A DNA stretch of 50,162 bases from positions 1 to 50,162 of the forward strand of contig CALGUV010000039.1 in assembly GCA_937920245.1 (NCBI GenBank). The letters run 5' to 3'. The DNA is from an uncultured Microbacteriaceae bacterium (GTDB lineage: Bacteria; Actinomycetota; Actinomycetes; Actinomycetales; Microbacteriaceae). The first letter of the stretch is position 1, and each line of letters opens with the position of its first letter. The position numbers and the translations under genes were made by a program. Of this stretch, positions 16,435-24,487 are shown piece after piece. The notes under the pieces are model-generated. The model saw only the letters and a program-made list of their open reading frames with translations, was not told where the DNA came from and searched no databases.

Positions 16435-16926
16435 TTATGGGGCGAGGGAGTCGATGAAGACTTCTGGGAGGTCGTACTCGGTGGCTAGTTGTTGCACTGT
16501 AGTGATGAGTTCAGCACTGAGCAGCCCCATCGCAAAAGCGGTATTCCAAGAGTTCAGAAACACGCGGCTATCACCTTCGCTGGCATTCTGCAAGCCAACC
16601 ACCAAGCCGCCGTATAGGCCAGGTGCAGCTTGCAGCACGGCGCCGAGCATCACGTTGATGGCTGGCAGGCTCATCACGATGGCTGAGAAGTCCACCCAGC
16701 GTGGTGTTGGGATTGGGGGAGGCAATGCTTCGATCACATAGGCGCCATCCACCCATAGGAGCTGCTCAGTGGCAGCGTCGTAAGCGGGTTCGGTGTAGGC
16801 GACGTAGCCGGCGTCGAGGATCTCCTCAGCCGTTGGTGGTTGGTGTGCGTAGCGCGTGAAACCGTTCGACAGCCGGATGCGGTTGGGCAGTGGTGCGGGG
16901 CGTTGCTGTCGGAAGGAGTAGAGCAT
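16435..16926 (-). CDS. Fibre helper/chaperone-like protein A
   Basis: A 163-aa protein with an N-terminal region resembling tail fibre assembly proteins (PNRIRLSNGFTRYAHQPPT, EEILDAGYVAYTEPAYD, TEQLLWVDGAYVIEALPPP) and a helical C-terminal part. It shares overall layout with the 190-aa protein at 15.4-15.9 kb. It overlaps the glycine-rich adhesin A gene by one base and probably assists folding or attachment of that adhesin. Confidence 0.6.
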   Translation of the reverse strand: MLYSFRQQRPAPLPNRIRLSNGFTRYAHQPPTAEEILDAGYVAYTEPAYDAATEQLLWVDGAYVIEALPPPIPTPRWVDFSAIVMSLPAINVMLGAVLQAAPGLYGGLVVGLQNASEGDSRVFLNSWNTAFAMGLLSAELITTVQQLATEYDLPEVFIDSLAP

Positions 16927-17897
16927 CAGATGAGGTAGCGAATAATTACTATTCCGGAGCCGCCTGCGCCACCATCGGCAGCGTTTCCACCGCCACCGCC
17001 ACCGCCACCAGTGTTTGCTGTGCCAGCAGTGCCTGCAACGTCATTAGTGCCAGATCCACCGCCACCGCCACCGCTACCACCAGCGCCAGCAATCCGCGAA
17101 GCATCGGCAACTGTTAAGCCGCCTCCCCCGCCGCCTGCATAGGTGGTGCTGCTGCCAGTGCGAATGCTGCTAGGCGATCCTGCCCCACCGGCGCCTGCAT
17201 TGCTAGTGCCGCCAATCGTTGTAGCAGCCCCAACCGCTCCGGCCCCACCGCCACCGCCACCTAATTGACCACCGCCACTGCCACCGTTTACTCCACCATT
17301 GTTACCTTGAGACGGAGATGTTGAGGGTGTATTGCCTGCGCCGCCCGATTGCGGGGCATCAACACCGCCGCCGCCACCGCCTGAACCTCCTGATCCGCCT
17401 GTACCTTCTGCACCATCCCTGCTACCGCCACCGCCACCGCCTGTGCTTGTAATTGTGCTAAATATAGAATTGTTGCCTTGAGTGCCCCGCGATGTGCCGG
17501 TACCTCCTGCACCACCAGTGCCAACTGTAATGGCGTATGTATCAACAGCGACGTTGGTTAGTTGCCCAGTGCGGAAGCCGCCTGCCCCGCCACCACCACC
17601 ACCGTTTTTACCGCCACCACCACCGCCAGCAACAACAAGGTACTCGACTGTGCCTCCGGCTCCAACAACAAAAGAGCCAGAGTTTGTAAAAGTATGCACT
17701 CTGTAGCTGAAGCCGCCGTCTGTAATATCAGTTTCAGTGCCGCCAGTTGCGGCGACTCCCACAGTAACAACAGGCCATAGATTTGCAAGTTTTGCGTTTC
17801 TTTGCTCGGGCAGTGTCCATACTCCCTTAGCGCTTACAAGAGAGGTGTCTCGATCAGTGGCCAATCCACCAATCAGCCCGCCATTAAACCCAATCAT
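16926..17897 (-). CDS. Glycine-rich tail adhesin A
   Basis: A 323-aa paralog of adhesin B. The shared N-terminal unit is FSYRVHTFTNSGSFVVGAGG followed by EYLVVAGGGG, and the C-terminal unit is GGAGGSGIVIIRYLI. The middle is Gly-rich with interspersed Ser, Asn and Thr and many GGGGG runs. The first 35 residues (IGGLATDRDTSLVSAKGVW) are specific to this copy. Likely a polyglycine-sandwich receptor binding protein. It overlaps the 119-aa gene by 4 nt. Confidence 0.8.
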   Translation of the reverse strand: MIGFNGGLIGGLATDRDTSLVSAKGVWTLPEQRNAKLANLWPVVTVGVAATGGTETDITDGGFSYRVHTFTNSGSFVVGAGGTVEYLVVAGGGGGGKNGGGGGGAGGFRTGQLTNVAVDTYAITVGTGGAGGTGTSRGTQGNNSIFSTITSTGGGGGGSRDGAEGTGGSGGSGGGGGGVDAPQSGGAGNTPSTSPSQGNNGGVNGGSGGGQLGGGGGGAGAVGAATTIGGTSNAGAGGAGSPSSIRTGSSTTYAGGGGGGLTVADASRIAGAGGSGGGGGGSGTNDVAGTAGTANTGGGGGGGGNAADGGAGGSGIVIIRYLI

Positions 17898-18253
17898 GAG
17901 ATGTCCTCGTAGCCAATGATCAGCTCTAGGTCGTCGGCTGCATTGGCCACTGCGCGGATGGAGTCGCCTTCTTCTAGGTAGAAATATGTCTCCTTGGTGC
18001 TGATGATTTGCGTGGCATCAGCAGGCACAGCAATCGTCTTGGCTAGGTAGCGATCAGTGCTGCCGTCATAAATGGAAACGCTGATGTCAGCAGCATTACT
18101 GCCATCCACATTGGCGCAGAAGATGCTATTGATCTTTAGTGCTTTGCCGCTTGCTGCGCTATTCGCCAGTGCATTAGCCAGCGATGCGGTCACGGCATAC
18201 CGGGCAGTCTTGCCGGTAATTGTGGTGGGATTTTTGAGGTTAGGAGCAGCCAT
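17894..18253 (-). CDS. Fibre-associated structural protein, 119 aa
   Basis: A beta-rich 119-aa protein (ITGKTARYAVTASLANALAN, SVSIYDGSTDRYLAKTIAV, TKETYFYLEEGDSIRAVAN). This small domain recurs next to fibre genes in cyanophages and contains no catalytic motif. It sits between the collagen-like fibre and adhesin A with overlapping starts and stops. Probably a fibre connector or tip subunit. Confidence 0.6.
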   Translation of the reverse strand: MAAPNLKNPTTITGKTARYAVTASLANALANSAASGKALKINSIFCANVDGSNAADISVSIYDGSTDRYLAKTIAVPADATQIISTKETYFYLEEGDSIRAVANAADDLELIIGYEDIS

Positions 18254-21200
18254 TAGAAGATCATTCCAGCGATGGTGGGGCTAATACTTTCAGCGCCAAA
18301 GGGGCCCAACTCGACCCATGCGGAACTGTTTCCGTCATTCACATAAGTATAAAGTATTCCTGATGTGCTGTCTAGCCACTCGTCACCGGCAGACGGAGAT
18401 ACTGGTGCAGAACTGGAGTAGGTGTAGGTCGTACCACCACCACCACCACCGCCAGTTGCAGCAATAGTAGTGTCCGTAATAGTTAAGTTACTTCCTACTG
18501 TAAGATAAGTTAGCTCACTTGCGCTGTCGTCCCAGAAGACGATCTTGTCGGCAGCCGCATCAACGGCGGTGATCTCTCCGGGAGTAACCGCACCAATAGA
18601 TAATACATCCGCAGCACTGGTGCCAATGGTGACAGTGGCTCCAGGGCCAGTGGCTCCGGTGGCGCCTACACCAGTGGCTCCTGTAGCTCCACTTACCCCA
18701 ACTCCTGTAGCGCCCGTAGCGCCGCTTACACCGATGGCGCCTGTTGCGCCAGTTGCTCCGTCGAGCCCGGCTGCACCCGTAGCCCCGGTAGCACCAACAC
18801 CAGTGGCGCCCTGAGCACCAGTAGCGCCTGAGACACCAACGACGCCAGTGGCACCTGTGGCTCCATCAATGCCAGCTACACCTGTAGCCCCGGTGGCGCC
18901 AGATACGCCCACCACGCCAGTAGCGCCAGTAGCTCCGGAGATACCGATAGATCCAGTAGCGCCGGTTGCACCATCTATCCCAGCGACTCCAGTTGCACCG
19001 GTGACTCCGACAGCCCCGGTGGCACCCGTAGCCCCGTCAGCACCAGCAGCACCTGTGGCTCCACTTACCCCTACGGCACCTGTAGCACCAGTGGCCCCGG
19101 ATACGCCCACCACTCCTGTCGCGCCAGTGGCGCCGCTAACGCCCACTACACCAGTGGCGCCGGTAGCTCCACTTACTCCAGCAACACCAGTTGCACCACT
19201 TACGCCGATGACCCCGGTGGCGCCTGTCGCCCCTGAAACACCTACAACACCAGTGGCACCCGCAGTGCCAACTCCTGTGGCGCCAGTAGCACCGGTTGCG
19301 CCGTCAACCCCAGCTGCACCTGTTGCTCCGCTCGCTCCTACCACGCCGGTGGCGCCAGTAGCGCCATCGAGTCCGGCTACACCTGTGGCACCAGTTGCAC
19401 CTGAAACACCAGCAGCTCCTGTTGCTCCAGTTACTCCGGAGACACCGATAACTCCAGTTGCGCCTGTGACACCAACTACGCCTGTTGCGCCTGTTGCCCC
19501 ATCAAACCCGGCTACACCTGTGGCACCAGTTGCGCCATCAACACCCGCAATACCTGTAGCCCCCGTAGCACCGGAAACACCTACCGCTCCAGTGGCCCCA
19601 GTGGCTCCTGAAATACCGGAAGCGCCCGTTGCACCAGTTACTCCTGCACCAGTTGCTCCCGTGGCGCCTGTAACTCCAACGCCGCTGATGCCTGTAGCTC
19701 CCGTAGCACCTATGCCTGTTGCGCCTGTGGCTCCGCTAACTCCAATAACACCTATGGCACCAGTAGCACCAGTAGCACCGTCAATGCCTGCGCCCGTAGC
19801 GCCTGTTGCTCCGTTAATACCCGTTGCGCCTTGAATGCCCGTGGCGCCGGTAGCTCCAGCGGTCCCGGCACCAGTTGCGCCTACCGCTCCAGATGCGCCT
19901 GTCGCGCCTGTGGCTCCATCAATGCCAGCAACTCCGGTGGCGCCAGTTACTCCCGCTCCTGTAGCGCCTTGAGCACCCGTAGCGCCAGTAGCTCCACTTA
20001 CTCCCGCTGCACCAGTAGCGCCTGTAGCTCCAGACACACCAATGGCGCCAGTTGCGCCCGTAGCCCCATCTGCGCCAGCAACACCTGTTGCCCCCGTGGC
20101 GCCTGTAACACCAGCCCCCGTAGCTCCAGAGGGACCGGTTGCACCAGTGATCCCGACCCCAGTCGCGCCAGTAGCACCGTCAACGCCTGCGCCAGTTGCA
20201 CCTTGAATACCAGTGGCGCCAGTCCCGCCGATGAAGCCTGTAGCACCTTGTATGCCAGTAGCGCCGGTTGCTCCTGCGCCAGAGGCTCCAGTTGCGCCGA
20301 TCCCTGTAGCTCCGGTGGCACCCGTTACGCCAGCACCAGTTGCGCCTTGGACACCTGTTGCACCTTGTGCGCCAGTAGCGCCTTGAATACCGCTGGCTCC
20401 AGTTACACCCGCCCCGGTTGGGCCAATTGGTCCAGTAGCTCCAGTAGGTCCTTCAACTCCTGTTGCTCCCGTAACACCGGCGCCAGTTGGACCAATTGGC
20501 CCTGTGGCTCCAGAGGGACCCGAAATGCCTGTGGCCCCTGTAACTCCGGCGCCTGTTGCGCCTGCAGGTCCCGTCGCACCAGTTGCCCCATCGCTTCCAA
20601 ATGATCCAGCGGGGCCTGTAGGACCTGTTGCGCCGCTAACTCCGGGAGTCCCGGTCGGACCAGTAGCTCCAGGAGTTCCAGCAACACCGGTCGCCCCCGT
20701 GACGCCAGTTACACCTTTCTCACCTATATTTGTCGACGCACGAACCCATTGAGCTCCGTCGAAGTCAATGTAGTACACGAAGAGATCACCGATCTCAGAG
20801 TTCCACCACAGATCTCCTTCCTCGGGTAAAGCGGGCGGTATAGAACCAACCGCGACCGGGGCGCTTGATGAGGATCCTCCGCTCACAACCTCCCATGTCG
20901 CTCCGGAGGAACTAACGTAATATACCCGCATCAATTCGTCAGCGGGGCTCCACCACAAGTCGCCTTCTTCTGGACTTGCCGGAGGACTGGTCCCGATGAC
21001 GACAGGCGGCGGAATGACAATACTCGGCGATGAGAGGGACTGCCAACTTGCGCCCGCGCCGCTTATGTAGTAAACCGAGAAAATTTCGGTGCTTGGATTC
21101 CACCAAAGATCACCCTCTTCCGGATTCGCTGGTGGGACCGACCCGACTGTGACGGGTGGTGTCTGTACGAATGAAGCAGTAGTCGCAACTTCCCAGCTCG

Positions 21201-21423
21201 ACCCGGATGGATTTACGAGAAAGATGTAGAGTTCCTCGTCCGCCGTATTCCACCAAAGATCACCAGAGGACGGGTTCGCAGGCGGTGTAGATCCTACACT
21301 CACCGGTGGAAGAAAGATCGGCTCAGTGGCGTTCGTCCAGTAAGCGCCATTCCACACCCAAGTTACGTCTCCGACGGTGTACGCCTGTCCAATGGTAGGA
21401 TTAGAGGGAAAGTTAAGGGACAT
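18253..21423 (-). CDS. Collagen-like tail fibre
   Basis: A 1056-aa fibre. Residues 1-32 form the FPSNP...WVWNG anchor module. Residues 41-233 hold four repeats of about 48 residues of the pattern [17 protein letters not shown]...YY...GAxW, and a fifth diverged copy ([19 protein letters not shown]) lies near the C-terminus. Residues 234 to about 929 are Gly-X-X triplets dominated by GATGATG and [10 protein letters not shown], roughly 230 triplets, with rare GPTGP. The triplets probably fold as a collagen triple helix that gives reach, with a trimerising head ([14 protein letters not shown] onwards). No hydroxylation is expected; the high Thr content is typical of bacterial collagens. Confidence 0.92.
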   Translation of the reverse strand: MSLNFPSNPTIGQAYTVGDVTWVWNGAYWTNATEPIFLPPVSVGSTPPANPSSGDLWWNTADEELYIFLVNPSGSSWEVATTASFVQTPPVTVGSVPPANPEEGDLWWNPSTEIFSVYYISGAGASWQSLSSPSIVIPPPVVIGTSPPASPEEGDLWWSPADELMRVYYVSSSGATWEVVSGGSSSSAPVAVGSIPPALPEEGDLWWNSEIGDLFVYYIDFDGAQWVRASTNIGEKGVTGVTGATGVAGTPGATGPTGTPGVSGATGPTGPAGSFGSDGATGATGPAGATGAGVTGATGISGPSGATGPIGPTGAGVTGATGVEGPTGATGPIGPTGAGVTGASGIQGATGAQGATGVQGATGAGVTGATGATGIGATGASGAGATGATGIQGATGFIGGTGATGIQGATGAGVDGATGATGVGITGATGPSGATGAGVTGATGATGVAGADGATGATGAIGVSGATGATGAAGVSGATGATGAQGATGAGVTGATGVAGIDGATGATGASGAVGATGAGTAGATGATGIQGATGINGATGATGAGIDGATGATGAIGVIGVSGATGATGIGATGATGISGVGVTGATGATGAGVTGATGASGISGATGATGAVGVSGATGATGIAGVDGATGATGVAGFDGATGATGVVGVTGATGVIGVSGVTGATGAAGVSGATGATGVAGLDGATGATGVVGASGATGAAGVDGATGATGATGVGTAGATGVVGVSGATGATGVIGVSGATGVAGVSGATGATGVVGVSGATGATGVVGVSGATGATGAVGVSGATGAAGADGATGATGAVGVTGATGVAGIDGATGATGSIGISGATGATGVVGVSGATGATGVAGIDGATGATGVVGVSGATGAQGATGVGATGATGAAGLDGATGATGAIGVSGATGATGVGVSGATGATGVGATGATGPGATVTIGTSAADVLSIGAVTPGEITAVDAAADKIVFWDDSASELTYLTVGSNLTITDTTIAATGGGGGGGTTYTYSSSAPVSPSAGDEWLDSTSGILYTYVNDGNSSAWVELGPFGAESISPTIAGMIF
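18637..20724 (-). repeat. DNA repeat tract coding Gly-X-X collagen triplets
   Basis: About 2.1 kb of nine-base-phased repeats coding Gly-Ala-Thr and Gly-Val-Ser triplets. Synonymous positions vary strongly between units, so the repeat is conserved as protein more than as DNA. Opposite-strand frames stay open here only because of the triplet composition. Confidence 0.9.
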
Positions 21424-21424
21424 C

Positions 21425-22477
21425 TCAGGAACTTACAGAATTGCCGGATGTGATAACCGCGCCGTCGTCGGCAGGTTGCTGAGGAACATATGAGTTGCTG
21501 GCTTCGCTACCGAGCCCGTCGCCCCAATTCGGATCATCATTATTGTTTTCCGCATTGTAGAAGTCGTAGCGATAATCCTGTACCCGGTCCCCTGCGGAGT
21601 CCGTCCACCAGCCACTAAAGCCCTTACCGCTAACGCCATTGTAATACTGAGGAATACGCCAGGAGCGTAAGATACCCGCCCGTGAGTTGATCGCCATGTC
21701 AGCGTCAGGGCGTACAGCAGGATTGTACGTCGTAGCCGCGTCGAGTTCCTTAATCGCCCTCTCATAGTCCTTGAGAATGTCTTCACGGCGGCGAACCGTA
21801 TCAAGGTAGTATCGGGCGAGAATCAAGGCTGTGCGGCGCCGATTAGAACTTACAAGAAGTTTTCCTGCCTTTGTCGATTGGTTGATGTACGAATCGATGA
21901 GAGCATCGCCGTCCTGGATCGCCATCCACAGGCGGTCTGTGTTGGGTTGAGCCGCATCGGCATCATCAATGTTCGTGATTTGAATCGCTTCTCTCAGACC
22001 ATACGCGAGGATAAAGTCATCGGGTGTTGCGGTACGTGGGTTTTGACCGCGGTCAACCCTTGAATATCCTTGACCATTCGCGTACTTTCCGAGATTTGCA
22101 TTTGCCTCCCACCCAAGAACTCTCTCATTGACCTGAAGTAAGTTCTTTGCCGGGACTTTGAAGAAAGAGCGAACGGCGTTCCTACGGATCGTGGCGGCGC
22201 TAGCGTCAGGCTTAACCGGGGCTCTCAACGCTAGTTCGACAACGTTTGGTGGTGTATAATTTACGAATAATTTATCAAGCGGCGTGATATTTCGGCCAAT
22301 AGTCAACTCCACCGTTGCGGAATCGACGTAATTACGCTGTGCGACTGGAAATTTGCCGTAGTTGACCGAGAAACAAGTTAAAGGAACCGCGATTGAGTCG
22401 TCAAGAGATTGATCAAAAGTCAGTTGAATGACCGTAGAGCTTTTAACTGTAGCTTCTAAAAGTTGAGGAGCTGCCAT
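21425..22477 (-). CDS. Mu gp36-like (DUF1320) head-tail completion protein with SwmB-like N-terminal domain
   Basis: A 350-aa protein. Residues 1-80 look like a SwmB-type Ig-like domain ([20 protein letters not shown], then [13 protein letters not shown]), a family known from cyanobacterial surface proteins. Residues about 125-260 match the gp36/DUF1320 pattern: [56 protein letters not shown]. The C-terminal part is Asn/Asp/Trp-rich and probably disordered. DUF1320 proteins are connector components in Mu-like phages. Its location among fibre genes and the fused Ig domain are unusual. Confidence 0.65.
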   Translation of the reverse strand: MAAPQLLEATVKSSTVIQLTFDQSLDDSIAVPLTCFSVNYGKFPVAQRNYVDSATVELTIGRNITPLDKLFVNYTPPNVVELALRAPVKPDASAATIRRNAVRSFFKVPAKNLLQVNERVLGWEANANLGKYANGQGYSRVDRGQNPRTATPDDFILAYGLREAIQITNIDDADAAQPNTDRLWMAIQDGDALIDSYINQSTKAGKLLVSSNRRRTALILARYYLDTVRRREDILKDYERAIKELDAATTYNPAVRPDADMAINSRAGILRSWRIPQYYNGVSGKGFSGWWTDSAGDRVQDYRYDFYNAENNNDDPNWGDGLGSEASNSYVPQQPADDGAVITSGNSVSS

Positions 22478-22480
22478 AGC

Positions 22481-23152
22481 TTACGCTGTGTAGAGGTGAA
22501 GGTACTGGTCGCCCTTAAAGTTAGGCAGGAACCCGAGTGAGGTCCAGAACGCGTGCGGAGGATCGAGCACTTTAATCTCAGATACGCAGGCCGGAAGTTC
22601 TTTTAGAATTACCTTGACGGCTTTATAGACGGGGGTGTCGTCCTGCCAGTTGAGATGTTCCCAGTCGGTGATCGTGACAGTACTTCCAAAAAGCTCGTAA
22701 GACACCGATCCTAATAGAGTTCCTGGCGGGCGATCATCTTGTGGAACAGAACTTCTTGCCGCCTCTATCAAGACCCCGTCTAAATCACCGTCCCCAGAGA
22801 TCTCCAAAGATGCCTCAGGTCCGGTGTCTCCGTTGATAGAGGCCCAATAGGCATTATTCAGTTCGGCTCCGATCTCGTCGCCTACCGGATCAGTCTCAAG
22901 AGGATCACCGAAATTCGGATCAGTAGCCAGGCTGCCTACAGACTGGGGGATAAGAGGCAGAATGCCCGGTGAGTCCGCGTACTGGTCGTAAACTAGCACT
23001 CTGGCAAGCTTTTCTTCAAGTTCTACTACCGTCTGGAAGTAGACCCATGCCGCCGTAGCGTAAGGTTTTGGACCTTCTCCACCAATAGTCTCCCACCATT
23101 CGACAGGGCGGCTGGTGGTATCGTCATAGTCTTTGATGTCGTAGTTGGGCAT
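22481..23152 (-). CDS. Tail/baseplate protein with possible GNAT-like C-terminus
   Basis: A 223-aa protein of unknown function. The C-terminal 75 residues (TVTITDWEHLNWQDDTPVYK, then CVSEIKVLDPPHAFWTSLGF, then QYLHLYTA) follow the beta-alpha-beta order of the last part of GNAT acetyltransferases, where FWxxLGF is the characteristic motif B region. The acetyl-CoA-binding QxxGxG/A loop cannot be seen clearly. The N-terminal part is acidic. It lies between the gp36-like and small helical genes, with overlapping ends, so an incidental structural protein is also possible. Confidence 0.45.
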   Translation of the reverse strand: MPNYDIKDYDDTTSRPVEWWETIGGEGPKPYATAAWVYFQTVVELEEKLARVLVYDQYADSPGILPLIPQSVGSLATDPNFGDPLETDPVGDEIGAELNNAYWASINGDTGPEASLEISGDGDLDGVLIEAARSSVPQDDRPPGTLLGSVSYELFGSTVTITDWEHLNWQDDTPVYKAVKVILKELPACVSEIKVLDPPHAFWTSLGFLPNFKGDQYLHLYTA

Positions 23153-23361
23153 CAGAACCGCCCCGGATCTAATAGGGGGCCCACAGGCGCTGTTTGTTTC
23201 TTGGCCTGAGCATTTGTTCTACGTAACTTAGATTTTGGTTTTAACCGGTCGGGCAGCCCGATCTTCTCCATCTCCTTGAAGATAGACTTTGCGCGGTCGG
23301 TATTACCAGCCGCTCTGGCTCTTTCGTAGTCCGAAAGAAGCAATTGCATGCTGATAGCCAT
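23152..23361 (-). CDS. Small helical-hairpin protein, 69 aa
   Basis: Residues 1-40 form a helical pair with the pattern LLLSDYERARAAGNTDRAKS followed by FKEMEKIG, and the rest is basic and Pro-rich ending LLDPGRF. It is a paralog in pattern of the 67-aa gene upstream and of the 58-aa gene near the terminase. It overlaps the next gene by one base and starts 31 nt downstream of the 67-aa gene. Role unknown. Confidence 0.65.
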   Translation of the reverse strand: MAISMQLLLSDYERARAAGNTDRAKSIFKEMEKIGLPDRLKPKSKLRRTNAQAKKQTAPVGPLLDPGRF

Positions 23362-23380
23362 TTAAGACCTGCGTTTGAAC

Positions 23381-23391
23381 GTTTTTACCCC
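23381..23391 (-). promoter_or_regulatory. Junction element copy 5 (GGGGTAAAAAC)
   Basis: It begins one base after the TGA of the 67-aa gene and lies 19 nt before the ATG of the 69-aa gene. Confidence 0.45.
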
Positions 23392-23392
23392 G

Positions 23393-23596
23393 TCAGGTTA
23401 GGAAAGGGTAAAGTGGCTCATCCTCTGTTCCAGTAAATACACCCGAGTCTAAATCAACTTTCGGCGGTTCTGCTTCTCCCTTGATCTCAATGATTTGTTG
23501 TTTAAGACGATCCGCCTCAATCTGATTGCCGGCCGCGATAGCTTTGAGAAAGTAACGTTCGAGCATGGGAATGCTATCTAAGCCCAAAGTAGTCAT
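23393..23596 (-). CDS. Small helical-hairpin protein, 67 aa
   Basis: Pattern: IPMLERYFLKAIAAGNQIEA then DRLKQQIIEIKG, followed by VDLDSGVF and EDEPLYPFLT. It shares AGN...A..I with the following 69-aa protein. It overlaps the OB-fold gene by one base, so it belongs to the same baseplate transcript. It could be a small baseplate or chaperone subunit. No homolog is recognised. Confidence 0.65.
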   Translation of the reverse strand: MTTLGLDSIPMLERYFLKAIAAGNQIEADRLKQQIIEIKGEAEPPKVDLDSGVFTGTEDEPLYPFLT

Positions 23597-24237
23597 TAGG
23601 TCGTAGCCTCCACATCGTCATTGACCTGGCCTTCACTATCACCAGAGCTGTCAGGAACCTGAGTTAGGTGAATATGCAGCCTGTCGATATGCCTCACCCA
23701 TTTATAACCTCCGCGATTCAAACATACACATAACCAATCATGTCCTTGCGGACCGCCGGTCTCTATGAGCATACACCCAATGTTGTCAACCGAAGCTTCA
23801 GGAAGTTGCCCAGACGGATAACATGGAAGGCGGGTCATCGCCGAGTTTTGAGGTTGCTTTGCCTCGCTAAATTCGCTAGGATCATATACAGGATCGCCAA
23901 AATTAAGACGGTTTGGATCACCGTCTCGGGGCGTAATTGGCACTCTCGCCCCTTTTAAGCCGGGCGGTTGCTTTCCTTTCAGTGGAACACCGGGATAGAT
24001 CCAGTCCGTTTCGGTTGGCTTTCCGCTTTGTTCAAATCCTTTTCCTTTAAGATATTCCGGATTAGTTTGATCGAGAATAACACGGACTCTCCCTTCATTT
24101 TTAGGGTCCGCTACATCTACAATAGTCCCGAAGGTGTTTTGCATCTGGCCACTCATTCCAGCAGCTTGTTGAGCACCGCGAAATGATTTAAGGAGAATGC
24201 CAGCCAATTGGTCGATGTTGTTTGTAGTTTTTGCCAT
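23596..24237 (-). CDS. OB-fold baseplate hub/spike protein (gp5/gpV N-terminal-like)
   Basis: A 213-aa protein. The stretch FGTIVDVADPKNEGRVRVIL followed by TDWIYPGVPLKGKQPPG is the signature of the OB-fold of phage tail spike hubs such as T4 gp5 and P2 gpV. There is no lysozyme domain and no visible beta-helix. Two paired Cys/Gly segments (DNIGCMLIETGGPQGHDWLC) follow. It probably forms the centre of the baseplate at the tip of the tube. Call is good for the OB-fold; the assembly role is inferred. Confidence 0.7.
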   Translation of the reverse strand: MAKTTNNIDQLAGILLKSFRGAQQAAGMSGQMQNTFGTIVDVADPKNEGRVRVILDQTNPEYLKGKGFEQSGKPTETDWIYPGVPLKGKQPPGLKGARVPITPRDGDPNRLNFGDPVYDPSEFSEAKQPQNSAMTRLPCYPSGQLPEASVDNIGCMLIETGGPQGHDWLCVCLNRGGYKWVRHIDRLHIHLTQVPDSSGDSEGQVNDDVEATT

Positions 24238-24249
24238 GAGTTAGTTAGA

Positions 24250-24486
24250 TCAAGGGCGGGTGTTTGAGGCTCCCTTCAGCCCACGACGGGTTGCGGCTTT
24301 CTTAGGTGTAAGTGGTCGAACAAGCTGCGAATGGTGTTTTATCACCGGGGCGACAACTTCTACTTTGGGCTCTTCAACCGTTTCAAAAACTACAATTTCT
24401 ACGCTTAGCTCCTCTTTTGTGGTCGAGAATCCTTGGGCTTTCTTCTGTTGTTTTGCTACTGGAGCTTCAATCTCTTCGTGTTCCAT
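24250..24486 (-). CDS. Acidic/basic hypothetical protein, 78 aa
   Basis: Starts at ATG 24486, two bases after the stop of the 1240-aa gene; a longer reading that overlaps that gene is less likely. The sequence alternates Glu/Val-rich and Lys/Pro-rich stretches (VEIVVFETVEEPKVEVV, then TPKKAATRRGLKGASNTRP) and is probably disordered. Function unknown. Confidence 0.6.
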   Translation of the reverse strand: MEHEEIEAPVAKQQKKAQGFSTTKEELSVEIVVFETVEEPKVEVVAPVIKHHSQLVRPLTPKKAATRRGLKGASNTRP

Positions 24487-24487
24487 G

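Noticed and set aside
18545..20752. Long plus-strand open frames rich in Pro-Val-Ala across the collagen tract
   Set aside because: They are complements of Gly-Ala-Thr codons; no start signals, and the minus-strand gene explains the sequence.
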